From contig NZ_JAHXYI010000013.1 in assembly GCF_019970045.1 (NCBI RefSeq), positions 27,429 to 91,428 of the forward strand: DNA of 64,000 bases. The letters run 5' to 3'. Below are positions 1 to 8,274 of the stretch, piece after piece. Each line of letters opens with the position of its first letter. The first letter of the stretch is position 1. The translations under genes and the position numbers were made by a program. The notes under the pieces were generated by a model. It did no database searches, was not told where the DNA came from, and saw only the letters and a list, made by a program, of their open reading frames with translations. Source of the stretch: Chryseobacterium sp. GVT01B. GTDB taxonomy: Bacteria; Bacteroidota; Bacteroidia; Flavobacteriales; Weeksellaceae.

Positions 1-1
1 T

Positions 2-634
2 CCGGTTAATCCGTTTGTTCCCACCATACATGCAAATTTCAGATATTTTGAACTTTATGATAAAAAGGAAAAGTTAAAAGACTGTTGGTTTGGAGGAGGA
101 GCAGATTTAACCCCTTATTACCTTGAAGAGTGTGACGGTAGATATTTCCATCGTACGTTAAAGAAAGCTTGTGATCCTTTTGGTATGGAGCTGTATCCTT
201 TGTTTAAAAGAAAATGTGATGAATATTTTGTCAATAAGCATCGCAATAATGAGGCAAGGGGTATTGGAGGGATATTCTATGATTATCTGCGCCCGGATGC
301 TGAAACAAACATTGAAGATATTTTTGCTTTTTCCCAATCTAATGGGAATGCTTTTCTGAAGGCTTATATACCTTTGGTTATTAAGAATAAAGATACTCCA
401 TATACTGCTGCTCACAAAGACTGGCAAGCTTACCGACGTGGGCGATATGTAGAATTTAATCTTATCCATGATCGGGGAACATTATTTGGGCTGCAAACTC
501 ATAGCCGCATGGAATCGGTTCTTATTAGTCTTCCTCCCATTGCAAAATGGAAATATGATTTTCATCCTGTTCCTGGAAGCCCTGAAGCCCAACTGGAAGA
601 ATGGCTTAAACCCAGAGACTGGGTTAATGAATAA
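2..634 (+). CDS. hemF: Coproporphyrinogen III oxidase, aerobic (3' part)
   Basis: This is the C-terminal part of oxygen-dependent coproporphyrinogen III oxidase, the soluble heme-pathway enzyme that decarboxylates coproporphyrinogen III to protoporphyrinogen IX. The frame is open from base 2, so the start lies outside the window. Family blocks are easily read: NPFVPTIHANFRYFE, WFGGGADLTPYYL, EARGIGGIFYDYL, RRGRYVEFNLIHDRGT and the tail SLPPIAKWKYDF. The C-terminus ends with the usual EWLKPRDWV. About 210 residues remain of a family near 300. It is a housekeeping gene that marks the chromosomal flank of the T6SS region. A lipoprotein gene follows 31 bp downstream with no evident functional link. 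Confidence 0.96.
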   Translation, partial: PVNPFVPTIHANFRYFELYDKKEKLKDCWFGGGADLTPYYLEECDGRYFHRTLKKACDPFGMELYPLFKRKCDEYFVNKHRNNEARGIGGIFYDYLRPDAETNIEDIFAFSQSNGNAFLKAYIPLVIKNKDTPYTAAHKDWQAYRRGRYVEFNLIHDRGTLFGLQTHSRMESVLISLPPIAKWKYDFHPVPGSPEAQLEEWLKPRDWVNE

Positions 635-665
635 CTCACCGGAATTTTAACACAAATATATTATT

Positions 666-1469
666 ATGAAAAATTTAATTGTTATTCCAAGTATTGTTTT
701 TTTTTTCATTACAGCGTGTAAAAAAGCAGAGTCTCATCCTCCGGTAGAGAAAGAAATTTTTGCTATTGATTCTATTAATATCGCAGATACAATAAAAGTT
801 GCGGATTCACTTTCTCTGATCTATTCTTCAAAGCAGCTTTACTTCCCGTTTGTACAAAATACAGATTTGTTGAACAGTATTTATTTCAGGTCTGAAGATT
901 CCACTCATTTTTCGAAAGAAGAATTAAAAATTTCCGTAGAAAAAGATATGCTGAAGCATTATGATCAGTTAAATAAACTTTATAAAACAAAACGACTTAA
1001 CGGTTTATGGGTATATAAAACTGAAATGCAGGTGAAGTTTTTACTTCATGAGTATATGCATATTCAATATGTTAATATCCGTAATGAGAATGACATGATT
1101 AAACAGTGGCTGTACAAAGATAAAATGTTTGATCTTAAGAATAATAAAGAAATGATTCTCAATGATATTACCAGTATATCGAAGGAACAGCTTTTGGCAC
1201 TCTTAAAAAAGAATATGTACAAAATCTTTTTTAATGTAGCCGGCGAGGTAAGAATTAATGAATTTGATGAAAGGATATTTAAGATGAATGGACTGCGCGA
1301 GATTCCCAATATAGATAACTTTTATTTTGATACTAAAGGATTATATTTTCATTATAATCCTTATGAAATTGTTTCTTCTTCCTCTGTTGATTTTGTAATT
1401 CCTATTTCCTGGGAACAATTAGAAGGAACCTTAAACCGCGAGTTTAAACAAAGAATGAATATTTCCTAA
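666..1469 (+). CDS. Lipoprotein of unknown function
   Basis: A 267-residue protein I do not recognise. It begins with a short basic and hydrophobic signal peptide ending in the lipobox ITAC, so Cys18 is the probable lipidated residue and the protein should sit on an outer or inner membrane facing the periplasm. The rest is charged, with no transmembrane segment and no motif I can name. It lies 31 bp after hemF and converges with a PKD-domain gene, sharing a strong bidirectional hairpin at 1555-1589. Its closeness to the T6SS locus raises the possibility of a link, but nothing in the sequence shows it. Confidence 0.8.
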   Translation: MKNLIVIPSIVFFFITACKKAESHPPVEKEIFAIDSINIADTIKVADSLSLIYSSKQLYFPFVQNTDLLNSIYFRSEDSTHFSKEELKISVEKDMLKHYDQLNKLYKTKRLNGLWVYKTEMQVKFLLHEYMHIQYVNIRNENDMIKQWLYKDKMFDLKNNKEMILNDITSISKEQLLALLKKNMYKIFFNVAGEVRINEFDERIFKMNGLREIPNIDNFYFDTKGLYFHYNPYEIVSSSSVDFVIPISWEQLEGTLNREFKQRMNIS

Positions 1470-1554
1470 AGAAAATAACACTAGCGAAATTCAATTAAAA
1501 TGATGAGTTTCATTGTCAGCTTTCTTTATTCTATTTTTTTTATGTTTTAATAAT

Positions 1555-1589
1555 AAAAAATCAGAGAATCCCATTTTTTCTGATTTTTT
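1555..1589. terminator. Bidirectional terminator between convergent genes
   Basis: An 11-bp perfect stem (AAAAAATCAGA with TCTGATTTTTT) is flanked by A- and T-runs on the two sides. It sits between the + strand lipoprotein (ends 1469) and the - strand PKD gene (ends 1607), so it can end transcription from both sides. Confidence 0.85.
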
Positions 1590-1606
1590 ACTTCGAATCA
1601 TCTCTT

Positions 1607-2683
1607 TTACTCTTTTATCCATATCATGAATTTCTTCACTTTGAACTCAATGGTAATATGTTCAATACAGTTTTGGTGATCTTTTTCTATTCTCAGATGG
1701 GTAACCTTTATTTTTTTTCCACTGATAAGCTGGCAAAGCTGTTCGAATGAAATTATTTTTTTGCTGTTGACAACAACAGGAATATCATACTTCCCACACA
1801 GATAAGAAGCGAAATCTTCTTTGGTTTTTGTCTCCGCAGCTACCTGCTGCAATAATATACGAAATTTTTCATTAGAGATTTCAGGTAATTTGTTGTGAGA
1901 AGTTACTGTATCTTTTTTAGGCGTAGATTTCGGAGAGACAGGAATATATTTTAATGCATCTACCAGTGGATCTTTCTCCGGATTCCCAATGGGTAGTGAA
2001 AAAGAGGAGTGAGGTTTTTCAAATTCATAGGAACTGATGTCAATTTTAGGCTTTTCCCGTTTAGGCATGGGAGCGGCATAGATAGTTTTAATTGCAGAAT
2101 GCTGTACATCACCATTAACAACTAGGGTGATTTTTTTAGGACCTTCTGAGTTAAATTGATACGAGGCTGTCTGGCCTACGGCATCAATCTGATTGGATTC
2201 TCCAAAATTCCATTCCCAGGAAACACCATCTTTTTTGATGGCATTAAAAATAACTGTTTTTCCTGCTGTAACGACATTTGGAGCAATAATCAATGGCAGA
2301 TTTTCACTGTGTTCATCAGTACTGTGTATCGTTACCAGCTTTTGGTGGACACAATTTTTGTTAATAATTAGGGTAACAATATAATCACCTGGTTTTTTAT
2401 AGGAGTGCAGTGTACGTTGTCTTTTGTCCACTTGTGTGCTATCTCCAAAATCCCATTCCCAGCTTTTTGCTCCGGGTGTAGTATCATAAAATTCTACAAC
2501 TTTCCGGGTCGCAAACTCCTTAGCGTACACTACAAATTTAGCATTCTCACAATCTATATGCCGGCTGTATTGATAAACTAATAAAATTGTACCTAACGAT
2601 AAAAGTAAAATGATACTCCAAAAAACTTTGGGATCAAGACTGAAAGAAAAAAAAGATTTCATTGTTTTTGTGTTTATTAGCAT
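1607..2683 (-). CDS. Single-pass membrane protein with two PKD domains
   Basis: 358 residues. A transmembrane segment near residues 18-40 (FWSIILLLSLGTILLVYQY) is followed by two PKD-type domains. The first has WEWDFGDS at about 70-120; the second has WEWNFGES at about 150-195. A basic linker and an uncharacterised C-terminal part of about 80 residues follow. PKD folds usually mediate extracytoplasmic protein or polysaccharide contacts, so the bulk is probably periplasmic. An in-frame Met at residue 8 is an alternative start. The gene is divergent from the T6SS operon across a 240-bp intergenic region with a 22-bp palindrome, which suggests shared control and perhaps a T6SS-associated role; that is inference. 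Confidence 0.8.
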   Translation of the reverse strand: MLINTKTMKSFFSFSLDPKVFWSIILLLSLGTILLVYQYSRHIDCENAKFVVYAKEFATRKVVEFYDTTPGAKSWEWDFGDSTQVDKRQRTLHSYKKPGDYIVTLIINKNCVHQKLVTIHSTDEHSENLPLIIAPNVVTAGKTVIFNAIKKDGVSWEWNFGESNQIDAVGQTASYQFNSEGPKKITLVVNGDVQHSAIKTIYAAPMPKREKPKIDISSYEFEKPHSSFSLPIGNPEKDPLVDALKYIPVSPKSTPKKDTVTSHNKLPEISNEKFRILLQQVAAETKTKEDFASYLCGKYDIPVVVNSKKIISFEQLCQLISGKKIKVTHLRIEKDHQNCIEHITIEFKVKKFMIWIKE

Positions 2684-2760
2684 GATATAAATTAATGTGA
2701 TTGCAACTTATTTTATATCAATATTTTACATTGCTATTTTATAGATTTTATTCTATGCCA

Positions 2761-2808
2761 TTTCATGATTTGAATCATGAAAATGAGAAAATTCATCCTA
2801 TACATTTG
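2761..2808 (+). promoter_or_regulatory. Putative T6SS operon promoter with 22-bp palindromic operator
   Basis: A perfect 22-bp palindrome (arms TTTCATGATT and AATCATGAAA with central TG) covers 2761-2782. A Bacteroidota -7 box TACATTTG lies at 2801-2808. If transcription starts about 6 nt after the box, the palindrome centre falls near -42, the position used by class II activators of the Crp/Fnr type; a repressor site is equally possible. It lies between the divergent PKD gene and the first T6SS gene (2925). Confidence 0.6.
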
Positions 2809-2924
2809 TGCATCTCTAGTATGAAAAAGATCATAATATAACATTTTGATTTTGGTGATTTCTGTCTAGTGTCATTACACAGTAACAGGAAGTCTATACT
2901 CGTTTGTTAATACCCTAAATAAAA

Positions 2925-3575
2925 ATGAAATTGTACTTAGAACAATATTGGATTGCTATTGTAACTCTTCTGTCAATACTAGGGCTTGTGTCCTGTGGCA
3001 GCGGAAGGTATATCGAAGAGCTTCCCTATCTGCATTCTTCGGAACAGTATACTAAAGAATTAGACGGGATCAAAAAACGGACAGACTCTACTTTTGCCAT
3101 TGAGAAATTTGATGACAGAAAACTCAATGATGAAGAAATGAGTATCAGGGAGAGATATTCGATTATTATGAGAGTAATGCCTAAAAAAGTTATTAATTAT
3201 AAATTATATTCTTTTATTGATCAGTGGATAGGTTCTTCTGCTAAGCAAATGTCTAATCAGAAAAATGGAACAGATTGCGCTCAGTTTGCATCTTTACTTT
3301 TTAATGAGGTATATCATGCGACAATTTCTCCAATCCCTGAAAAAGTCTTTCGTTCAAAAGATATTGAATTATTTACCGGCAGGAATTTTCTGCAGGAGGG
3401 GGATATTTTATTTTTCCGATATGATAAGGGGCATCCGATTTCTGATGAGGGTATATACCTTCAAAATAACAAAATAGTTGCCTGTACAGCTGGTGGATTA
3501 AATATTTATGATTTTAATGACCAGTATTTCCAGCTCAGATACATAGCTGCGGGAAGATTAAAACCTAAAAGCTGA
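2925..3575 (+). CDS. NlpC/P60-like lipoprotein lacking catalytic histidines
   Basis: 216 residues. A signal peptide ends in lipobox LVSC (Cys24), so this should be a lipoprotein. The C-terminal half has NlpC/P60 topology: the Cys motif GTDCAQFASLLF (Cys118), then LQEGDILFF, then SDEGIYLQNNKIVACTAG. In active family members the last block reads roughly SHVGIYLGNGKFIHAS; here the His before VGIY is Asp174 and the second His is replaced by Ala186. Only the Cys of the expected triad is recognisable, so peptidoglycan cleavage looks unlikely. The stop is 4 nt before the tssG start, so it is the first gene of the T6SS operon. A peptidoglycan-anchoring role for the apparatus is my inference. Confidence 0.78.
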   Translation: MKLYLEQYWIAIVTLLSILGLVSCGSGRYIEELPYLHSSEQYTKELDGIKKRTDSTFAIEKFDDRKLNDEEMSIRERYSIIMRVMPKKVINYKLYSFIDQWIGSSAKQMSNQKNGTDCAQFASLLFNEVYHATISPIPEKVFRSKDIELFTGRNFLQEGDILFFRYDKGHPISDEGIYLQNNKIVACTAGGLNIYDFNDQYFQLRYIAAGRLKPKS

Positions 3576-3579
3576 GAGA

Positions 3580-4515
3580 ATGAAACATTTTGAAAATATT
3601 GCCAGACAGATTAACTCTTTGCCTTATGATATAAGGGCAGAGGTAATCATTAATAATTTATTGGAAAATGATGATTTGCAATCTGAAGATTTTATTATAG
3701 AAAAGGATGGGCAGTTTTCAAGGGCCTACCGTTATGATATTCTTGACTCGGGGATAAGCAATTACAGCTTTGGAAGTGCTTCTTTTTTTAAGCTTGTTCT
3801 TTCCCGTGACAGCATATACGATATGTTGCCTGAAAATATAGTGCATGATATCAGCAGCGACACTGCGGAGAAAAATGTGGATGTCATGATACAGGAATAC
3901 AGGATAAAAAAGCAGGATCAAAAGAATGCAAGACTTTTTTTTCAGCCATTTGAAAATGAAATTTTCAATTATGGGGTTCGTTTTGAAGCGTTTGAACAGG
4001 ACTTTTTTTGCCAGCTGCACGGTTCAACTTTTCCCAAGTTGTTTTATGAACTATTCGGTATCAGTACAGATGTACCATCTGAGATGGCTTCACGGTTAAT
4101 CAGGATATTGCCGTTTGCTTATAAAATTGTAGGTAATACTGCTTTGACCATTGAGGTGTTGTCTTTGCTTCTGGAGGAAGAAGTCAGAATAAGCAAGAAA
4201 AGTTGGAAAAAGTACTATGATGATACGCAGTATAGTTTACTGGGAGATTGTAAGCTGGGCCTGGATATGGTGTCAGGTAATAATTATGACCACTATATGA
4301 ACCATATCCATCTGTCAGTTGGCCCATTAAGAAACAATTGTTTTTCAGATTACCTTAATGAGGGAAAAATGAAGTTGTTTCTGGATTTGCTTTGTGGTTA
4401 TTTCTTTTCGGCTGAAACTGAAATAGAGATCACTATACTTCTTTCAAAGGAAGCAGAAAGTTTTGATCTGAATGTAGTAAAAGATACTGTTTTAGGATAT
4501 AACACAAGGATATAA
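3580..4515 (+). CDS. tssG: T6SS baseplate protein TssG (subtype iii)
   Basis: 311 residues, a soluble cytoplasmic baseplate wedge subunit that partners TssF, TssE and TssK. The identifying block is LFFQPFENEIFNYGVRFE near residues 123-140, with an N-terminus (MKHFENIARQINSLP) like that of Bacteroidota TssG proteins. It starts 4 nt after the NlpC-like gene and its stop overlaps the tssN start (TAATG), so translation is coupled. Assignment rests on motif resemblance and on position in a complete baseplate/sheath operon. The sequence is divergent from the proteobacterial family, as expected for T6SSiii. Confidence 0.8.
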   Translation: MKHFENIARQINSLPYDIRAEVIINNLLENDDLQSEDFIIEKDGQFSRAYRYDILDSGISNYSFGSASFFKLVLSRDSIYDMLPENIVHDISSDTAEKNVDVMIQEYRIKKQDQKNARLFFQPFENEIFNYGVRFEAFEQDFFCQLHGSTFPKLFYELFGISTDVPSEMASRLIRILPFAYKIVGNTALTIEVLSLLLEEEVRISKKSWKKYYDDTQYSLLGDCKLGLDMVSGNNYDHYMNHIHLSVGPLRNNCFSDYLNEGKMKLFLDLLCGYFFSAETEIEITILLSKEAESFDLNVVKDTVLGYNTRI

Positions 4516-5471
4516 TGCTGCTGAAGAAATATTTTATGAATTTAGTGGAGCCCGAAATTTTGGTTTTCATTCTTGTACTGCTTTCTGTTTGTATTGTTCT
4601 TACAGCAATTTTCAGACGCAGGATACCCGATTTTAAAAACATTTACGGCACCAAATTCAATTCATATCTTTTGGGAGTTTTGATTGTTGGCTCATTGATT
4701 GGTTTCGTGGGATATAATAAACTTTTCGCAGATCATATGCTGCTAGAGTTTATTTTTTATCAGTTGAGTTCTTTAGTTGTGGGAGGTTTACATTGTTATA
4801 TGTACAGATCCTTTTTTATGAAATTTGGGAATGAAGTAAAGGAGCTGGAATACTTTTTTGTCCTGTTAATGATTGGTTACAGCATTATTCCCTTTGCTTT
4901 AATCTATACTTTCTTCAATGGAATTCAGTTTGTTTTTCTAATGTCAGGACATTATGTATTATTTCTTCTTCCCACATTACTGAATGAAACGTTTAACAGG
5001 GCGATGGCAATTCCTCCCCATATTTACAGAACCTGGCATTTTCCGGAAAATTATAAAAATCTTCCAGGAGTTACAGATGAGGAAATGAAAGACCTGGTGG
5101 TTTTTACCTTACTTATTGATAAAGACAGGAATGCAAAAAATTACAGCGCTTATAAAGCCAAAGGTCCTACGAGGATTGACTTCGGCCGGCTTTTTTACAG
5201 CTTTATATTGGACTATAATGAAAGAAATTCTGAAAGTGAGATAAAGGTGGAAGGAGAAAATGGTTTTTACGATTGGGTGTTTTTTTTAAGACCTAAATGG
5301 TATCAGTCCACCAAATACGTTGACGCTGACTTACCTCTTTATATGAATGGCATTGAAGAAAATAGCGTGGTAATCTGTGCACGGGCACAGCATATGATTA
5401 TTGAAGAAAATATTAATGAAAATGATGATCTCCCAGACTTTGAATACAAAGAAAGGGAATACGATGAATAA
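4515..5471 (+). CDS. tssN: T6SS transmembrane protein TssN
   Basis: 318 residues. The N-terminal half holds about five hydrophobic segments (roughly residues 10-32, 45-65, 72-92, 108-128, 130-152); the C-terminal half is soluble and includes YDWVFFLRPKWYQSTKY. This matches TssN, a membrane protein specific to Bacteroidota T6SSiii, which lacks TssJ/L/M and is thought to use TssN, TssO and other proteins as an alternative membrane complex. The start codon overlaps the tssG stop. The next gene, tssK, begins 14 nt downstream. Confidence 0.85.
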   Translation: MLLKKYFMNLVEPEILVFILVLLSVCIVLTAIFRRRIPDFKNIYGTKFNSYLLGVLIVGSLIGFVGYNKLFADHMLLEFIFYQLSSLVVGGLHCYMYRSFFMKFGNEVKELEYFFVLLMIGYSIIPFALIYTFFNGIQFVFLMSGHYVLFLLPTLLNETFNRAMAIPPHIYRTWHFPENYKNLPGVTDEEMKDLVVFTLLIDKDRNAKNYSAYKAKGPTRIDFGRLFYSFILDYNERNSESEIKVEGENGFYDWVFFLRPKWYQSTKYVDADLPLYMNGIEENSVVICARAQHMIIEENINENDDLPDFEYKEREYDE

Positions 5472-5485
5472 AAATAACAAATAAA

Positions 5486-6646
5486 ATGATAGAAAAGTTA
5501 AAATATTTTCCTGTGCATTGGATAGACGGGATGAAGATTAATAAAGGACATTTCACAGATATTCAAAATTTTATAAGTGATTCTGTACGTGATTCAACAT
5601 GCATTAGGACATCACTTGTGGATTACGGTATTTTACCATCTGGTGATACCATAATGGTCAGTATGTCTATAGATCAGCACAAATTACTAAAAGTTGTTCT
5701 TGAAGAGTGTCAGGCTATCACACCGAATGGCTCCCGAATTGATATCGGTACTCATTATGCTGGATTTTCTGAACATACACTTTTACACCCTGATACGAGC
5801 TATTTGATCAATGATGAAGAAGATATCAATCTGATGGTATGTGTTTCTGTAAACCATTTCAACAGGATTCCTTTTGGGGAGCCTGATCCTGATGAAAATC
5901 CTCCGAGATATCCTTATACTCAGCCAAAATATTCTTTGGAACTTATTCCCGAAAGTGAATTGAGAGGAGGATTGGGCTTTGGAGCAGAATACCTGACCGT
6001 TGGAAGAATAAAAGCAAGTGCCGGTGTATGTACTATGGATGATGATTATATTCCTCCTTGTTTAAGTGTATCAAGTCACCCAAAGTTAAAAAAACTTTAT
6101 GTTGAAATCGACCGCTTTTACAGTCAGATTGAACTCTTTGCATCCCAGATCAAACAAAAAATCCGTGCTAAAAAGCAGAATAATTTGCTATCGTTAATAG
6201 TTGATGATCTGGCAGACAAGGCACTGTGGTATCTTGGGTCGGAAATAAACCGCTACCGGTGGTCTGCCCCTTATGCTTCTCCTATGTACATGCTTTCATC
6301 AGTCATTGCTTTTGGAAGGATAATAAAGAATTGTATAGAAACTTATACGGGCTCCGGAAAAGAAGAATTATTGAATTACCTTACAGAATGGTGCAATATA
6401 AGTCAGGGGGATTTTGAATCTATTTTTTCAGAAGTGCTGAATGCCGAATATAATCATAATCAAATCGGTTCAGCTATTTTGAAAATAGATCGGTTTATTA
6501 AAACAGTGGAAGAGATGTTTTCCATCCTTAATCAGTTGGATTATATCGGTAAGAAACGAGATGGCAGTATTTTTATTTCTGAAAATCCAGGCAACCGTGA
6601 TGCTATTGTTCATTCCAAGAGGAGCCAGTCATTTTTAGCAGATTAG
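5486..6646 (+). CDS. tssK: T6SS baseplate protein TssK (subtype iii)
   Basis: 386 residues, cytoplasmic. TssK links the baseplate to the membrane complex. The N-terminal block PVHWIDGMKINKGHF (about residues 8-23) corresponds to the start of TssK proteins, and the central and C-terminal helices (SPMYMLSSVIAFGRIIKNC) fit the neck and head regions. It is flanked by tssN and tssO in a tight operon (spacings 14 and 21 nt). It is shorter than typical proteobacterial TssK of about 440 residues, consistent with the Bacteroidota branch. Confidence 0.85.
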   Translation: MIEKLKYFPVHWIDGMKINKGHFTDIQNFISDSVRDSTCIRTSLVDYGILPSGDTIMVSMSIDQHKLLKVVLEECQAITPNGSRIDIGTHYAGFSEHTLLHPDTSYLINDEEDINLMVCVSVNHFNRIPFGEPDPDENPPRYPYTQPKYSLELIPESELRGGLGFGAEYLTVGRIKASAGVCTMDDDYIPPCLSVSSHPKLKKLYVEIDRFYSQIELFASQIKQKIRAKKQNNLLSLIVDDLADKALWYLGSEINRYRWSAPYASPMYMLSSVIAFGRIIKNCIETYTGSGKEELLNYLTEWCNISQGDFESIFSEVLNAEYNHNQIGSAILKIDRFIKTVEEMFSILNQLDYIGKKRDGSIFISENPGNRDAIVHSKRSQSFLAD

Positions 6647-6667
6647 TAATCCTATGACTATTGTATT

Positions 6668-7180
6668 ATGGAAATTCTTAATAAAAAAGAAAGACTGCGT
6701 GCATTTCTGTTTTTCATCCTGTTCTTTTTAGTTGCTGTATTTACCTTGGTTGTTGGCCTTTTTTTTAACACTTATTTCCCATTTAAGGAGAACTCATTGT
6801 TAAAGGTTGAAAATAATACTCTTAAAAAAGAAATGGAAATTCAGGATCACTTTTCTTTTCAATTAGAAAAGGTAAAATCTGCTATTGACTCTATAGGAGC
6901 TCCGGGGAAAAATGATTTCTTTAATGAAAACCTGGCGTTATCGCTCCTTTCAGATATGTATCAAAAGATCCCGAAAGACAGTGTTAAAAATGAGGTGATG
7001 TACAATAATATCATTATTGGTTACAAGGATCTGATAGACCGTAAAAAAGAGATCAGACGGCTATCTACAACCGGAAAGGCAGCAGACAGTTTACAGGCAA
7101 TCAATAAAATCCTGAGACAGGAATATGATAAGGTAAAAACTGATCTAGACGTTTGTCGTCAATTATATAAAGCTCAGTAA
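6668..7180 (+). CDS. tssO: T6SS transmembrane protein TssO
   Basis: 170 residues. A single N-terminal transmembrane helix (about residues 13-36, FLFFILFFLVAVFTLVVGLFF) follows a short basic cytoplasmic tail. A long charged, probably coiled-coil periplasmic region fills the rest (KVENNTLKKEMEIQ, DLIDRKKEIRRL). This layout and the position after tssK match TssO of the Bacteroidota T6SSiii membrane complex. The stop overlaps the next start in a TAATG junction, indicating translational coupling. Confidence 0.82.
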   Translation: MEILNKKERLRAFLFFILFFLVAVFTLVVGLFFNTYFPFKENSLLKVENNTLKKEMEIQDHFSFQLEKVKSAIDSIGAPGKNDFFNENLALSLLSDMYQKIPKDSVKNEVMYNNIIIGYKDLIDRKKEIRRLSTTGKAADSLQAINKILRQEYDKVKTDLDVCRQLYKAQ

Positions 7181-7719
7181 TGGACTGGTTTAGAATCTAT
7201 TTTACCCTATTCTGTATTGCTTTTGGGGAAATCTTTTTACACGCGCAAACAATTACAGATTCTACTTCGGAAGTTGCTCAATTCGATTGTAAAATAATAC
7301 AGAATAAGGAAAAACTGCAAAATAAAAACTTCATCAGTACTCCGGATTTGAGGCTGAGGGCGAACAATGAGGAATTAGTATATGCAGTGATGAAACTGGG
7401 AAAAAGAGGCCATAATATTTTTATGTATATCAGGATTATTGATGAAAATGTATGTATCAAGAAGGATCAGGTTCTGGAGATACAGTATACTAATGGCGAA
7501 AAAGTCAGTTATAAAAATGACCATTCCGTGAATTGTGATGGAATATTCGTGAGAAAATTTGATCAGAAAGAAATAAAGAAAATCAGTGAAAACGAAATGA
7601 CTGCCATCAAAATATATACCTATCAAAAAAACTATGAGTTTTTAGTCAGCAGCACCTTGAATTATGATATCAATAATCAGATTCATTGTTTGGCTGCCTA
7701 TAAGATGAAATCAACGTAG
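7180..7719 (+). CDS. Secreted protein of the T6SS operon, TssP/TssQ-like position
   Basis: 179 residues with an N-terminal signal peptide (about residues 1-23, ending FLHAQ) and a soluble remainder with no lipobox. I see no named domain. It is translationally coupled to tssO, so it is very likely a periplasmic component of the trans-envelope complex. The Bacteroidota-specific set also includes TssP, TssQ and TssR, and this gene may be one of them, but I cannot decide which. A 121-bp gap without a recognisable terminator separates it from tssE. Confidence 0.7.
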   Translation: MDWFRIYFTLFCIAFGEIFLHAQTITDSTSEVAQFDCKIIQNKEKLQNKNFISTPDLRLRANNEELVYAVMKLGKRGHNIFMYIRIIDENVCIKKDQVLEIQYTNGEKVSYKNDHSVNCDGIFVRKFDQKEIKKISENEMTAIKIYTYQKNYEFLVSSTLNYDINNQIHCLAAYKMKST

Positions 7720-7840
7720 GCTAAAGAATAAACATTATTAAGAGGAATGAAAAATTATCCAGATTAGTAAAAGTGTAGAATGAATACGTAGCTATCTAAA
7801 AACTTATGATTGCTTAAAAGCCATGTGAAAATATCATACA

Positions 7841-8269
7841 ATGAAAGGAATTTACTATAAAACACCTATAGACTTTGCCAGTATAATGGATGAAAGAGGA
7901 GCTGAAAAGGTATCCATTGATCAATCTATCAGTCAGTATCTTTTTATTATCATCACAACACCTTTAGGAAGATGCAAGTTTGATGACACGTTTGGAACTG
8001 AAATTTTTGAAGTCGACTTTGATCTTCCTAAAAGTGACAATTCCATTAAGGAATTTATCATCAGGACTGTAACTGAATCCATTATTGAGCATGAGCACAG
8101 GCTATTACTGGAAGATATTGAGGTAGCAGTTAAGAATGCTGATATTGGAAAAACACAGAAAAAAAGAGTAAAGAAAAAAGTAATGGTATCAGTAAAAGGA
8201 TTGGTTAAAGAAACTGACAGACCTTTCTTTTTTCAAAAATCATTTTTTATAGGTCCTCTCTCATATTAA
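7841..8269 (+). CDS. tssE: T6SS baseplate protein TssE (gp25-like)
   Basis: 142 residues of the GPW/gp25 family, the baseplate wedge lysozyme-like subunit without enzymatic activity that nucleates sheath assembly. Diagnostic features are SQYLFIIITTPLGRCKFDDTFG near residues 29-50, then the acidic EIFEVDFDLP, and EHEHRLLLEDIEVAV near 84-100. The size is typical. It is followed by tssF with a 5-nt gap. The N-terminus (MKGIYYKTPIDFASIM) is the only good in-frame start. Confidence 0.88.
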   Translation: MKGIYYKTPIDFASIMDERGAEKVSIDQSISQYLFIIITTPLGRCKFDDTFGTEIFEVDFDLPKSDNSIKEFIIRTVTESIIEHEHRLLLEDIEVAVKNADIGKTQKKRVKKKVMVSVKGLVKETDRPFFFQKSFFIGPLSY

Positions 8270-8274
8270 GTCGT

